Part shown: in pieces, positions 1-6,525 of the stretch | Position numbering within the stretch: the stretch's first letter is position 1 | Layout: each line of letters starts with the position of its first letter | Source of the DNA: CAYRKT01 sp964425005 | Lineage (GTDB): Bacteria > Synergistota > Synergistia > CAYRKT01 | Direction: 5' to 3' | Assembly: GCA_964425005.1 (NCBI GenBank) | Contig: CAYRKT010000069.1 | Location: forward strand, 1-8,357 | DNA length: 8,357 nt | The notes under the pieces: model-generated | Seen by the model: only the letters and a program-made list of their open reading frames with translations | What the model was told of the DNA's origin: nothing | Database searches by the model: none | Translations under genes and position numbers: made by a program

Positions 1-245
1 TCTCCAGGCTCTCCGGGGTGGTGGCGTTAGAGGGGGGAGGGAGGATAGGGCTCTACTCCCTCGAGGGCCTGGGAGAGGTGGAATTGAGAGGGGATCTGGT
101 TTTTTCCCCCTCCTCTCCCATCCCGCCCCTCAGGGCTGACCTGACGCTGAAGGTCTCCGGGGAGATCGAGGGGATGGTGGGGGTTGCGGCGCCCCTACTG
201 GGGCTGAAGAAGGGCTCCGATGGGCTCTGGAGGTGGAGCAGATGA
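1..245 (+). CDS. gspN: Type II secretion protein GspN, C-terminal fragment (5' truncated)
   Basis: The reading frame is open from the left edge (first full codon at 3) and ends at TGA 243-245, so about 80 C-terminal residues are visible. The visible part alternates short hydrophobic and polar stretches, as expected of beta-strands: a GRIGLYSLEGLG strand pair, VELRGDLVFSP, then LRADLTLKVSGEIEGM. It closes on a leucine-rich stretch (APLLGLKKGSDGLWRW). This resembles the end of GspN, an accessory inner-membrane-anchored periplasmic T2SS protein whose beta-rich C-terminus usually finishes with a leucine-rich segment followed by D-G-x-W/Y. Its position directly before gspC, with a 4-base ATGA overlap (242-245), supports a T2SS role. 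GTG codons at 18 and 21 are in frame but need not be starts, since the frame is open upstream. The end of another periplasmic Gsp protein such as GspM is possible but fits less well. Confidence 0.58.
   Translation, partial: SRLSGVVALEGGGRIGLYSLEGLGEVELRGDLVFSPSSPIPPLRADLTLKVSGEIEGMVGVAAPLLGLKKGSDGLWRWSR
229..234 (+). promoter_or_regulatory. Ribosome binding site of gspC
   Basis: GGAGGT lies 7 bases before ATG 242 and inside the end of the upstream gene. It fixes the gspC start at ATG 242 rather than the in-frame GTG at 233, which overlaps the site itself. The ATGA overlap with the preceding stop implies translational coupling. Confidence 0.7.
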
Positions 246-1201
246 GGGCTTTCGCTTTGCCCAGGCGTCTTCTGGGCTTCAGGCCCCGATCGGTGGACCC
301 GCTGAAGGTCCTCCTCGCGGCGCTGGTGGTGCTCTCTTCCCTCGCGGGCCTCTCCACCGCGAGGTTCCTGTGGCGCCTTTACGCTTACCTCAGGCCCCTC
401 GACGTGGAGATCTCGGTTCAGGCGCTCTCCCCTTCCACCAGGAGGGCAGAGGGGTCCTCGGGGAAGACCCTGGGGGTCAGGGAGAACGTCTTCGGGGCCG
501 TGGGGGAACCGGGCCAGGCCCAAACCTCCACCCCCGCCAGGGAGGAGGCGGTGATGGCGGCCTCCATAGGGGATCTGAAGCTACTGGGGGTGGTGGAGTC
601 GAGCGCCAACCTGGCCCTGCTCTCGGTCAGGGGCAACCCCGCCTTCGTGGCGGAGGGGGATTCGGTGGGCTCCTACAGGGTCTCTCGCATCACCAGGGAC
701 TTCGTGGAGCTCCTGCAGGGGGATAAGACCTACAGGCTCTTCCTCGACTTCGGGGCGATAAGGCGGGAGAGGGGGTTGCTGGAGACCCCCGCCTCAGGGC
801 CTTCCCTTCCCTCCGGCGTCGAGGGGGCCTCCGGGGGAAGCCCTCCTCCCCCCTCGGGCGAGTCGACCTCCTCCTCCGGCTCCGGCACCAGCGTGGTCTC
901 CAGGAGCCTCATAGACCAGATGCTCGCGAACCCCTACGAGCTCATGTCCGCCGTGAGGATAACCCCTTACTTGAAGGATGGAAACCCCGTGGGCTTTCAG
1001 GTGAGGCACCTTAAAAGGGACAACCTGCTGGCCCAGCTGGGGGTCAGGAACGGCGACGTCATAAAGTCGATCAACGGCATACCCATAAGGAACGTGGGGG
1101 ACGTGATGAACACCATCCAGTCCCTCATGAACAGCCCCTCCATCTCTGTCGAGGTGGAGAGGGGGGGGAGCACCGTCAACCTCTCCTACGAGATAAGGTG
1201 A
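242..1201 (+). CDS. gspC: Type II secretion protein GspC (inner-membrane linker with PDZ domain)
   Basis: GspC spans the inner membrane once and links the GspE/F/L/M platform to the secretin GspD. The 319-residue product has a short basic N-terminus, one membrane helix at about residues 21-43 (KVLLAALVVLSSLAGL), and a periplasmic spacer. The homology region at about 109-172 contains GDLKLLGVV, then LALLSVRGNPAFVAEGDSVG, then a further beta-strand. This region is the part known to contact the N0 domain of GspD. A low-complexity Ser/Pro/Gly linker (about 178-220) follows, and then a PDZ domain (about 222-319) with the signature LLAQLGVRNGDVIKSINGIPI. This is the PDZ subtype of GspC rather than the coiled-coil subtype. 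Its length is near the family norm of about 270-320. ATG 242 was chosen on its ribosome site. The next gene starts 4 bases after the stop. There are no cysteines or obvious defects. The domain order is diagnostic. Confidence 0.92.
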   Translation: MRAFALPRRLLGFRPRSVDPLKVLLAALVVLSSLAGLSTARFLWRLYAYLRPLDVEISVQALSPSTRRAEGSSGKTLGVRENVFGAVGEPGQAQTSTPAREEAVMAASIGDLKLLGVVESSANLALLSVRGNPAFVAEGDSVGSYRVSRITRDFVELLQGDKTYRLFLDFGAIRRERGLLETPASGPSLPSGVEGASGGSPPPPSGESTSSSGSGTSVVSRSLIDQMLANPYELMSAVRITPYLKDGNPVGFQVRHLKRDNLLAQLGVRNGDVIKSINGIPIRNVGDVMNTIQSLMNSPSISVEVERGGSTVNLSYEIR

Positions 1202-1202
1202 T
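1195..1202 (+). promoter_or_regulatory. Ribosome binding site of the GspI-like pseudopilin gene
   Basis: AAGGTGAT overlaps the gspC stop codon and matches the anti-Shine-Dalgarno end at seven of eight bases. It precedes ATG 1206 by 3 bases, or by 7 when counted from AAGG. The ATG at 1201 lies within it and is in another frame. Confidence 0.5.
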
Positions 1203-1205
1203 GGG

Positions 1206-1523
1206 ATGAGGAGGGGCTCGAGGGCCTTCGCGATGGTGGAGCTCTTCGTGGCCGTGGGGGTGATGGCCGTGGTGGGGGTCGCCTCCCTCTCCCTGGTCTC
1301 CTCCTCCCTGCGGCTCATGAGGGCGGCCCAGGAGGACCGGGAGCTGGTCCTGAGGGCCGAGTCCCTGGCGATGGGCTTCCTCCACGAGCGCCTCCCGGAC
1401 AGGGGCGAGGAGGACGGCTTCAGGTACTCCTTCGTCAGGTCGGACGTGGAGGCCCTGGGGCTCGAGAGCTACGTCCTGGAGGTGGAGGGCCGACGTGGGA
1501 TCAAGGTCTGGTTCAGGCTCTAG
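1206..1523 (+). CDS. Minor pseudopilin, GspI-like
   Basis: This is a 105-residue protein with a type IV prepilin signature. A 7-residue basic leader (MRRGSRA) precedes FAMVEL, placing Phe at +1 and the invariant Glu at +5. A hydrophobic helix follows (to about residue 32), and then a small soluble domain. A prepilin peptidase would cut after Ala7, and the product would join the pseudopilus in the periplasm. The residue before the cut is Ala rather than the usual Gly, and +2 is Ala rather than Thr. The length, and the pattern of an AESLAM-like helix followed by two or three beta-strands ending in a V-x-F/L strand, fit the minor pseudopilin GspI (about 120 residues, core of the tip complex with J and K). 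Divergence is high, so GspJ or an unassigned minor pseudopilin cannot be excluded. It lies between gspC and gspD, an unusual site for a pseudopilin. The pilin class is secure; the I assignment is tentative. Confidence 0.72.
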   Translation: MRRGSRAFAMVELFVAVGVMAVVGVASLSLVSSSLRLMRAAQEDRELVLRAESLAMGFLHERLPDRGEEDGFRYSFVRSDVEALGLESYVLEVEGRRGIKVWFRL

Positions 1524-1526
1524 CTT

Positions 1527-1533
1527 GGGGGTG
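1527..1533 (+). promoter_or_regulatory. Probable ribosome binding site of gspD
   Basis: GGGGGTG (one mismatch to GGAGGTG) lies 6 bases before TTG 1540. That start gives a protein beginning directly with a signal peptide. The in-frame GTG at 1531 overlaps this site and the GTG at 1495 lies inside the upstream gene, so TTG 1540 is preferred. Confidence 0.45.
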
Positions 1534-1539
1534 CTGGGA

Positions 1540-3420
1540 TTGAGGCGCTTCTTTGCGGTGCTTTCGGCGGCGATCGTGGTTTTCGCCTGGGCCTTCGAGG
1601 GGTCCTCCCAGGAGGGGAGCGAGGCGGCCAGGCTGGTGGAGGTGGCCCGCTCCATGAGGGCCTCCGGGAGGGTGCGCTTCGACTTCAAGGACCTGGACAT
1701 GGTCACCTTCATCCGCTTCATGTCCGAGCTCCTGGGGGAGAACTACGTCCTGGACCCCAGGGTCAAGGGGACGGTCACGGTCTTATCCCCCAGGGAGGTG
1801 AACCTGGAGGAGGCTCGAAGCATATTCCTCTCGGTCCTCTCCATAAACGGCTGGGGGCTCGAGAACTACGGGAGCTACTTCAAGGTGGTGCCGGCCAAGG
1901 AGGTCAAGGTGGGGGCCACCGAGGTGGGGGTGGGGAGGGACCTCCCCAGGCCGGGCGAGGAGCTCCTGACCCACGTGGTGCCCCTGGTCTACCTGGACCC
2001 CAAGGAGGCCTCCAGGGTCTGCCAGGTGGCCCTGAGCTCCGTCGGGGTGATAACCCCGGTGGCCGGGACCAACGCCGTGCTGGTGAGGGACCTCGCCACC
2101 CACGTGGATAAGGTCATCAGGATGATAAGGGCGATGGACGCCCCGGGGACGGTGAAGCAGTTGAGGATAGTGAGGCTCTCCAACGCCAGCGCCTCCTCCC
2201 TGGCCAAGAGGCTGGATGGGGTCTTCAAGGCCAAGGGGGGGATATACGCCGAGTCCCTCTTCGTGCCGGACGAGCGGACCAACAGCTTGTTGGTGGTGGT
2301 GTCCCCCAACCTGATGGAGGAGACCCTGAAGGTCATCTCGGCCATGGACGCGAAGGCCCCGCCCACCACCAGCAACGTGAGGATAAGGAAGCTTCGCTAC
2401 GCCAACGCGGAGGAGCTGGTCCCCCAGGTGGAGGCGGTGGCCCAGACGATGATAAAGCTCATGCCCCCGGAGGGCGTGCAGGGGGCGGAGGTCAAGGTGG
2501 TGGCCGACAAGTCCACCAACTCCCTGGTCTTCACCTGTCCCCCGGACCTCTACGAACAGCTCTCGAGGGTCATAGACGAGCTGGACGTCCAGAAGCGCCA
2601 GGTGATGATAGAGGCCTTCATAGCCGAGGTCAACGTCACCAAGCTCAAGCACGTGGGGATAGACTGGGCCACCTGGTTCGGGAAGGTCTTAGGGGACGTG
2701 GCCTACGTCCTGGGCGGGGAGTTCGGGACGGCGGTGGACCCCAACGTGCTGAGGACCGTGAGGGGAGGGACCAACGCGGGGGCCTTGCTCTACGGCTACA
2801 TCAAGTCCATAGAGCAGCACGACGCCCTGAACGTCCTGTCGGTCCCCAGGATACTCTGCACCGACAACCAGACCAGCCGCTTCCAGGTGGGCAAGGTCAT
2901 ACCTGTCCTCAAGAGCTCCACCGCCGACAAGTCCAACCCCTCCGCGGTGGAGAAGGTCTACGACTACAAGGAGACGGGGATAATCCTCGAGGTCACCCCC
3001 AGGATCAGGAGCGAGAACCACATAGACCTGGACATCACCCAGGTGGTGGAGGACGTCCTCACCGCCACCACCGCCGACACCCCGGTCACCAGCAAGCGGG
3101 AGATAAAGACCACCGTCCAGGTCCAGAACGGCCAGACCGTGGTCCTGGGGGGCCTGATGAAGGAGGCCGAGAAGCTTTTGCGCAAGAAGGTGCCTGGCCT
3201 CGCCGTGGTGCCCATCATAGGGGAGTTCTTCAGGACGGTGGCCCGCGAGAGGGAGAAGGTGGACCTCCTCATACTCCTGACCCCTTACATCCTCACCTCC
3301 CCCGCGGACGTGGAGAGGAAGACGGAGGAGCTCACCTCGGTGGACGAGGTCGCCTCCTCCGACGAGGTGGAGATGAAGCTCAGGGGGTGGCTAAAGCAGG
3401 TTGAGTCCAGGAGGAAGTAG
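1540..3420 (+). CDS. gspD: Type II secretion outer-membrane secretin GspD
   Basis: GspD forms the outer-membrane channel through which folded substrates leave the periplasm. From TTG 1540 the product is 626 residues. It has a signal peptide (RRFF, then AVLSAAIVVFAWA), an N0 domain at about 45-117 (VRFDFKDLDMVTFIRFMSE), N1 at about 142-200, N2 at about 206-271 and N3 at about 279-353. N1-N3 repeat the pattern of a strand, a helix, then TNSL/TNAV and a strand. The secretin core (about 354-586) contains RQVMIEAFIAEV, then NVLSVPRILCTDNQTS, VGKVIPVL, TGIILEVTPRI and VQNGQTVVLGGL, ending in EKVDLLILLTPYIL. The segment usually written VPLLGDIPxLG reads VPGLAVVPIIG here. The tail after the barrel is short (about 40 residues, acidic then basic) and may hold a reduced S-domain for a pilotin; no lipobox is seen. 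Length is in the normal 600-700 range. The start is uncertain (GTG 1495 or GTG 1531 are alternatives). gspE follows 7 bases later. Confidence 0.93.
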   Translation: MRRFFAVLSAAIVVFAWAFEGSSQEGSEAARLVEVARSMRASGRVRFDFKDLDMVTFIRFMSELLGENYVLDPRVKGTVTVLSPREVNLEEARSIFLSVLSINGWGLENYGSYFKVVPAKEVKVGATEVGVGRDLPRPGEELLTHVVPLVYLDPKEASRVCQVALSSVGVITPVAGTNAVLVRDLATHVDKVIRMIRAMDAPGTVKQLRIVRLSNASASSLAKRLDGVFKAKGGIYAESLFVPDERTNSLLVVVSPNLMEETLKVISAMDAKAPPTTSNVRIRKLRYANAEELVPQVEAVAQTMIKLMPPEGVQGAEVKVVADKSTNSLVFTCPPDLYEQLSRVIDELDVQKRQVMIEAFIAEVNVTKLKHVGIDWATWFGKVLGDVAYVLGGEFGTAVDPNVLRTVRGGTNAGALLYGYIKSIEQHDALNVLSVPRILCTDNQTSRFQVGKVIPVLKSSTADKSNPSAVEKVYDYKETGIILEVTPRIRSENHIDLDITQVVEDVLTATTADTPVTSKREIKTTVQVQNGQTVVLGGLMKEAEKLLRKKVPGLAVVPIIGEFFRTVAREREKVDLLILLTPYILTSPADVERKTEELTSVDEVASSDEVEMKLRGWLKQVESRRK

Positions 3421-3427
3421 CGCGGCG

Positions 3428-4903
3428 ATGCCCTCCAGGCTGGACCTGGAGGCCATAAACAGGATCGTGCCGGATGGCTTTCCCCTCGACCTGCTTCGGC
3501 GCTGGCACGTCCTGCCGCTGGAGGTCAGGGATGGGACCCTGGTGGTGGGGGTATCGGGCCCCGAGGGGGTGGGGTACGCCCAGGCCCTGGGGAGCGAGCT
3601 CGACCTCCCGGTGGAGGTGGAGCTGATGCCCCTTTCCGCCATCGAGGAGGCGATAAACGGGCTCTTCGAGGTTCGCTCCTCCGGGGTCAGGCCGGTGGAG
3701 GGGGAGCTCGACTTCGGCGAGGACATATCGGGGGTCCTGCGGGAGGAGGTCCTGACCGACCAGGTGGACGCCCCGATAATCAGGCTGGTCAACGCCATCC
3801 TGGCGGAGGCGGTGAAGGAGAGGGCCTCCGACGTCCACATAGAGCCCCAGGAGGGGGAGGTGCTGGTCCGCTACCGGATAGACGGAGTGCTGCACCCCAA
3901 GCTTCGCCTGCCCAAGGGCTACCAGGCCCCCCTGATCACCAGGCTCAAGGTGATGGCGCGGATGGACCTGGGGGAGCGCTTCGTCCCCCAGGACGGCAGG
4001 ATAGCCATCTCCATAGGGGGTAAGGAGATCGACGTGAGGGTGGGGCTCATACCCACCCAGTTCGGCGAGCGGTTGACCCTCAGGCTTCTGGACAAGGAGA
4101 GGGGGCTTCTTTCCCTGGAGGAGCTCGGGATGGAGGAGGAGGAGCTCTCCCGCTTCAGGAGGATGATAGGCAGGCCCTGGGGGATGATCCTGTTCACCGG
4201 CCCCACGGGGTCGGGCAAGACCACCACCCTCTACGCCATCCTCAGGGAGCTCGCCAAGCCGGGGGTGAACGTGATCACCATAGAGGACCCCATAGAGTAC
4301 GCCCTGCCCGGGGTTAGCCAGATACAGGTCAACGAGAAGGCGGGCCTCACCTTCGCCAGCGGCCTGAGGTCCATCCTCCGGTCCGACCCGGACATAGTCA
4401 TGGTGGGCGAGATGAGGGACGGGGAGACGGCCAGGATAGGGGTCCAGGCGGCCCTCACGGGGCACCTGGTGCTCTCCACCCTCCACACCAACGACTCGCC
4501 CAGCGCCGTGGCCAGGCTGGTGGACATGGGGGTGGAGCCCTTCCTGCTCTCCTCCTGTCTGGTGGGGGTGGTGGCCCAGAGGCTGGTGAGGACCGTGTGC
4601 CCCCACTGCGCGAGGCCCAGGGAGGCGGACCAGCTGGAGAGCTCCTTCGGGCTCAAGAGGGTGGTGGAGGGGGTGGGCTGCGCTCGCTGCCTGGGGACCG
4701 GCTATCTGGGAAGGGTTGGGCTCTACGAGCAGTTCCTGGTGGACGAGGAGATGGCCGACCTCATAGCCAGGGATCCTTCCACCTCCGCCATAAGGGCCCT
4801 CGCCAGGAGGAAGGGGCTCAAGACCCTCTTCGAGGTGGGGCTCCTGAAGGTGGAGAGGGGCATCACCACCCTGGCCGAGGTCATGAGGGTGGCGGGAGGC
4901 TAA
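3428..4903 (+). CDS. gspE: Type II secretion traffic ATPase GspE
   Basis: GspE is the hexameric cytoplasmic ATPase that powers pseudopilus assembly. The 491-residue product has a short N-terminal domain (about 1-80), which in the family docks on GspL. A linker follows, and then the conserved entry PIIRLVNAILAEAVKERASD with VHIEP and RYRIDGVL. Walker A is GPTGSGKTT at residues 258-266. The Asp-box region is ITIEDPIEY, Walker B is VMVGEMRD with Glu328, and the His-box is GHLVLSTLHTND. A zinc-binding tetracysteine lies at Cys391, Cys394, Cys418 and Cys421 (CPHC and CARC), typical of GspE and PilB. All catalytic motifs are intact and the length is typical. ATG 3428 was chosen; AGGAGG at 3409-3414 lies 13 bases upstream, which is long. 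An in-frame TTG at 3401 would add 9 residues and overlap gspD. The PilB family is the nearest alternative, but the neighbours settle on GspE. Confidence 0.95.
   Translation: MPSRLDLEAINRIVPDGFPLDLLRRWHVLPLEVRDGTLVVGVSGPEGVGYAQALGSELDLPVEVELMPLSAIEEAINGLFEVRSSGVRPVEGELDFGEDISGVLREEVLTDQVDAPIIRLVNAILAEAVKERASDVHIEPQEGEVLVRYRIDGVLHPKLRLPKGYQAPLITRLKVMARMDLGERFVPQDGRIAISIGGKEIDVRVGLIPTQFGERLTLRLLDKERGLLSLEELGMEEEELSRFRRMIGRPWGMILFTGPTGSGKTTTLYAILRELAKPGVNVITIEDPIEYALPGVSQIQVNEKAGLTFASGLRSILRSDPDIVMVGEMRDGETARIGVQAALTGHLVLSTLHTNDSPSAVARLVDMGVEPFLLSSCLVGVVAQRLVRTVCPHCARPREADQLESSFGLKRVVEGVGCARCLGTGYLGRVGLYEQFLVDEEMADLIARDPSTSAIRALARRKGLKTLFEVGLLKVERGITTLAEVMRVAGG
4894..4899 (+). promoter_or_regulatory. 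Ribosome binding site of gspF
   Basis: GGGAGG ends 5 bases before ATG 4905 and lies inside the last codons of gspE. The gspE stop TAA and this ATG are separated by one base, so the two genes are probably translationally coupled. Confidence 0.6.
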
Positions 4904-4904
4904 G

Positions 4905-6074
4905 ATGGCCAGCTTCTCCTACGTGGCCTACGACAGGGAGGGGGCGAGGAGGAGGGGGACGATCGAGGCCGACTCCAGGGTCCTGGCCCTTCAGGCCCTC
5001 AGGGAGAGGGGTTACGTGGTGCTCTCCCTGGAGGAGGAGGCGAGGAGGGCCAGGAGGATAAGGCCCCTGTCGCTTCAGCAGCGCTTCCTCCTGGCCAGGG
5101 GTCTATGGAGCTACCTGAGGGCGGGCCTCCCGCTGGTGGAGGCTCTGGGGCTCCTGGCGGGGCAGGCGCCGGACGAGCGCTACCGCTCGGCCCTCCTCTC
5201 GCTGAGGGACGAGATAAAGGAGGGGCGGTCCCTGGCGGGGGCCATGGCCGCCCTGGGGTGCTTCGGCGACGTCTTCGTCGGGATGGTGCAGGCCGGCGAG
5301 GAGGGGGGCATGCTCCTGGAGGTCCTCCAGAGGGCCTCGGAGCTCTTCCGGGCGGAGCTCACCTTCTCCAGGAAGGTGGGCTCCGCCCTGGTCTACCCGA
5401 TGGTGATGCTGGTGGTGGGGATCTCCATCCTCAGCTTCCTCCTGGTCTACGTGGTCCCCAGGATCGCCTCGGTCTTCGCCGACATGGGGGTGTCCTTGCC
5501 CTGGACCACCGAGCTCCTGGTGGGAGCTTCCTCCTTCGTCTCCTCCGCCTGGCCCTATCTGCTGGGGGTCCTCCTGCTGCTCTGGCTCCTCTCGAGGAGG
5601 AGGGGCAGGGGAGGGGTGGGTTTGCTCTTCAGGCTTCCCTACGTGAGGGGGGTGGCGAGGCGCCTTGGGCTCTCGGTGGTGGCCTCTGCCCTGTCGAACA
5701 TGCTGGGAAGCGGCATCCCGGCGGTCCAGGCCATGGCGATAGCCAAGAGCCTCACCCCCGTGGTCTCCCCCTCCGACTGGGACAGGGTGATATCCCTGGT
5801 CAAGGAGGGAAGGAGCATCTCCAGGGCGATGGAGGAGGTGGGGTCCTTCCCCCCGGACTTCGTCTACATGGTGGCGGTGGGGGAGAAGGGGGGAAGCCTC
5901 CCCTCCTCCCTGGCCACCCTGGCGGAGATATACTGGGAGGAGGCGGAGGAGGACCTGTCTCGCTTCTCCTCCGCCGTAGAGCCCATAATGGTGGTGCTGC
6001 TGGGCGGTGCGGTGGGGTTCGTGATCCTGTCGGTGGTGCTGCCCATATTCGAGGTGAGCCAGCTCATCAGGTGA
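4905..6074 (+). CDS. gspF: Type II secretion inner-membrane platform protein GspF
   Basis: GspF is the polytopic inner-membrane protein at the centre of the assembly platform, working with GspE and the pseudopilins. The 389-residue product starts with the usual SYVAYDREGARRRGTIEA segment and has two homologous cytoplasmic domains. The first (about 60-160) carries FLLARGLWSYLRAGLPLVEAL, EGRSLAGAM and VQAGEEGGML. The second (about 252-355) repeats this as LSNMLGSGIPAVQAM, EGRSISRAM and VAVGEKGGSL. Predicted membrane helices lie at about 165-186, 212-230 and 361-382, the three expected for the family. It begins one base after the gspE stop. Length matches the usual 390-410. PilC of type IV pili shares this fold, but the flanking gspE and gspG decide the call. 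No anomalies are seen. Confidence 0.94.
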   Translation: MASFSYVAYDREGARRRGTIEADSRVLALQALRERGYVVLSLEEEARRARRIRPLSLQQRFLLARGLWSYLRAGLPLVEALGLLAGQAPDERYRSALLSLRDEIKEGRSLAGAMAALGCFGDVFVGMVQAGEEGGMLLEVLQRASELFRAELTFSRKVGSALVYPMVMLVVGISILSFLLVYVVPRIASVFADMGVSLPWTTELLVGASSFVSSAWPYLLGVLLLLWLLSRRRGRGGVGLLFRLPYVRGVARRLGLSVVASALSNMLGSGIPAVQAMAIAKSLTPVVSPSDWDRVISLVKEGRSISRAMEEVGSFPPDFVYMVAVGEKGGSLPSSLATLAEIYWEEAEEDLSRFSSAVEPIMVVLLGGAVGFVILSVVLPIFEVSQLIR

Positions 6075-6081
6075 GGAGGTG
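6074..6081 (+). promoter_or_regulatory. Ribosome binding site of gspG, deciding a TTG start
   Basis: AGGAGGTG is a perfect Shine-Dalgarno match overlapping the gspF stop. It ends 6 bases before TTG 6088. The in-frame GTG at 6079 lies inside this site and TTG 6082 is adjacent to it, so neither would be well placed. TTG 6088 gives the leader MSGAVLRVKSRG. Confidence 0.65.
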
Positions 6082-6087
6082 TTGGTC

Positions 6088-6525
6088 TTGTCGGGTGCTG
6101 TCCTTCGCGTTAAGTCCAGGGGTTTCACGCTCATAGAGCTCATGGTGGTGGTGGTGATAATCGGGCTTCTGGCGGCCGTGGTGGTCCCCCGTGTGGTGGG
6201 CAGGGGGGAGGAGGCTAAGATCGCCGCCGCCAGGCTCCAGATAAAGGAGATAGAGGCCGCTTTGGACCTCTACAGGCTCGACAACGGCTTCTATCCCACC
6301 ACGGAGCAGGGGCTCAAGGCGCTGGTCGAGAGGCCCACCACCGAGCCCCTCCCCCGGAACTGGAGGGAGGGGGGCTACATGAAGAAGGTGCCCGTGGACC
6401 CGTGGGGCAACCCCTTCGTCTACCGCTCTCCCGGCGACCACGGCGAGTACGACCTCTTCTCCATGGGGGCCGACGGCAGGGAGGGTGGAGAGGGATCGGG
6501 GAAGGACATAACCAGCTGGGAGTGA
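6088..6525 (+). CDS. gspG: Major pseudopilin GspG
   Basis: GspG polymerises into the periplasmic pseudopilus that acts as the piston of the T2SS. From TTG 6088 the product is 145 residues: a 12-residue basic leader ending in Arg-Gly, then FTLIELMVVVVIIGLLAAVVVP. Cleavage is after Gly12, with Phe at +1 and Glu at +5. The soluble part has the hallmark GspG sequence DLYRLDNGFYPTTEQGL followed by ALVERPT and GGYMKKVPVDPWGNPFVYRS. It closes with the loop YDLFSMGADGREGGEGSGKDI, split here by its ADG and KDI elements. That C-terminal loop carries the Asp residues which in characterised GspG proteins bind a stabilising calcium ion. Length and motifs are fully typical and distinguish it from PilA or minor pseudopilins. 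Its stop overlaps the next start by 4 bases (GTGA). A GTG at 6079 is the alternative start, adding 3 residues to the leader. Confidence 0.95.
   Translation: MSGAVLRVKSRGFTLIELMVVVVIIGLLAAVVVPRVVGRGEEAKIAAARLQIKEIEAALDLYRLDNGFYPTTEQGLKALVERPTTEPLPRNWREGGYMKKVPVDPWGNPFVYRSPGDHGEYDLFSMGADGREGGEGSGKDITSWE

Noticed and set aside
818..890. Repetitive Ser/Gly/Pro-coding stretch in gspC as a tandem repeat or frameshift scar
   Set aside because: The frame is continuous and the composition is that of a flexible linker between the homology region and the PDZ domain; no regular repeat unit is present.
1783..2652. A 289-codon minus-strand frame opposite gspD
   Set aside because: Compositionally an antisense shadow (HHLDLRPLH-like runs); gspD has continuous homology-type motifs through the region.
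3380..4606. A 408-codon open frame on the minus strand opposite gspE
   Set aside because: Its product is rich in His, Gly, Pro and Leu without domains, typical of the antisense of GC-rich coding DNA. gspE has every catalytic motif in the same place.
5103..6143. Long open frames on both strands (about 343-346 codons) overlapping gspF
   Set aside because: Both translate to low-complexity Gly/Pro/His-rich sequence and have no ribosome site; gspF is a clear full-length family member.
6402..6521. Extended N-terminus for gspH starting at ATG 6402
   Set aside because: It would place about 40 non-hydrophobic residues before the prepilin cleavage site and lies wholly inside gspG; GTG 6522 gives a standard short leader.
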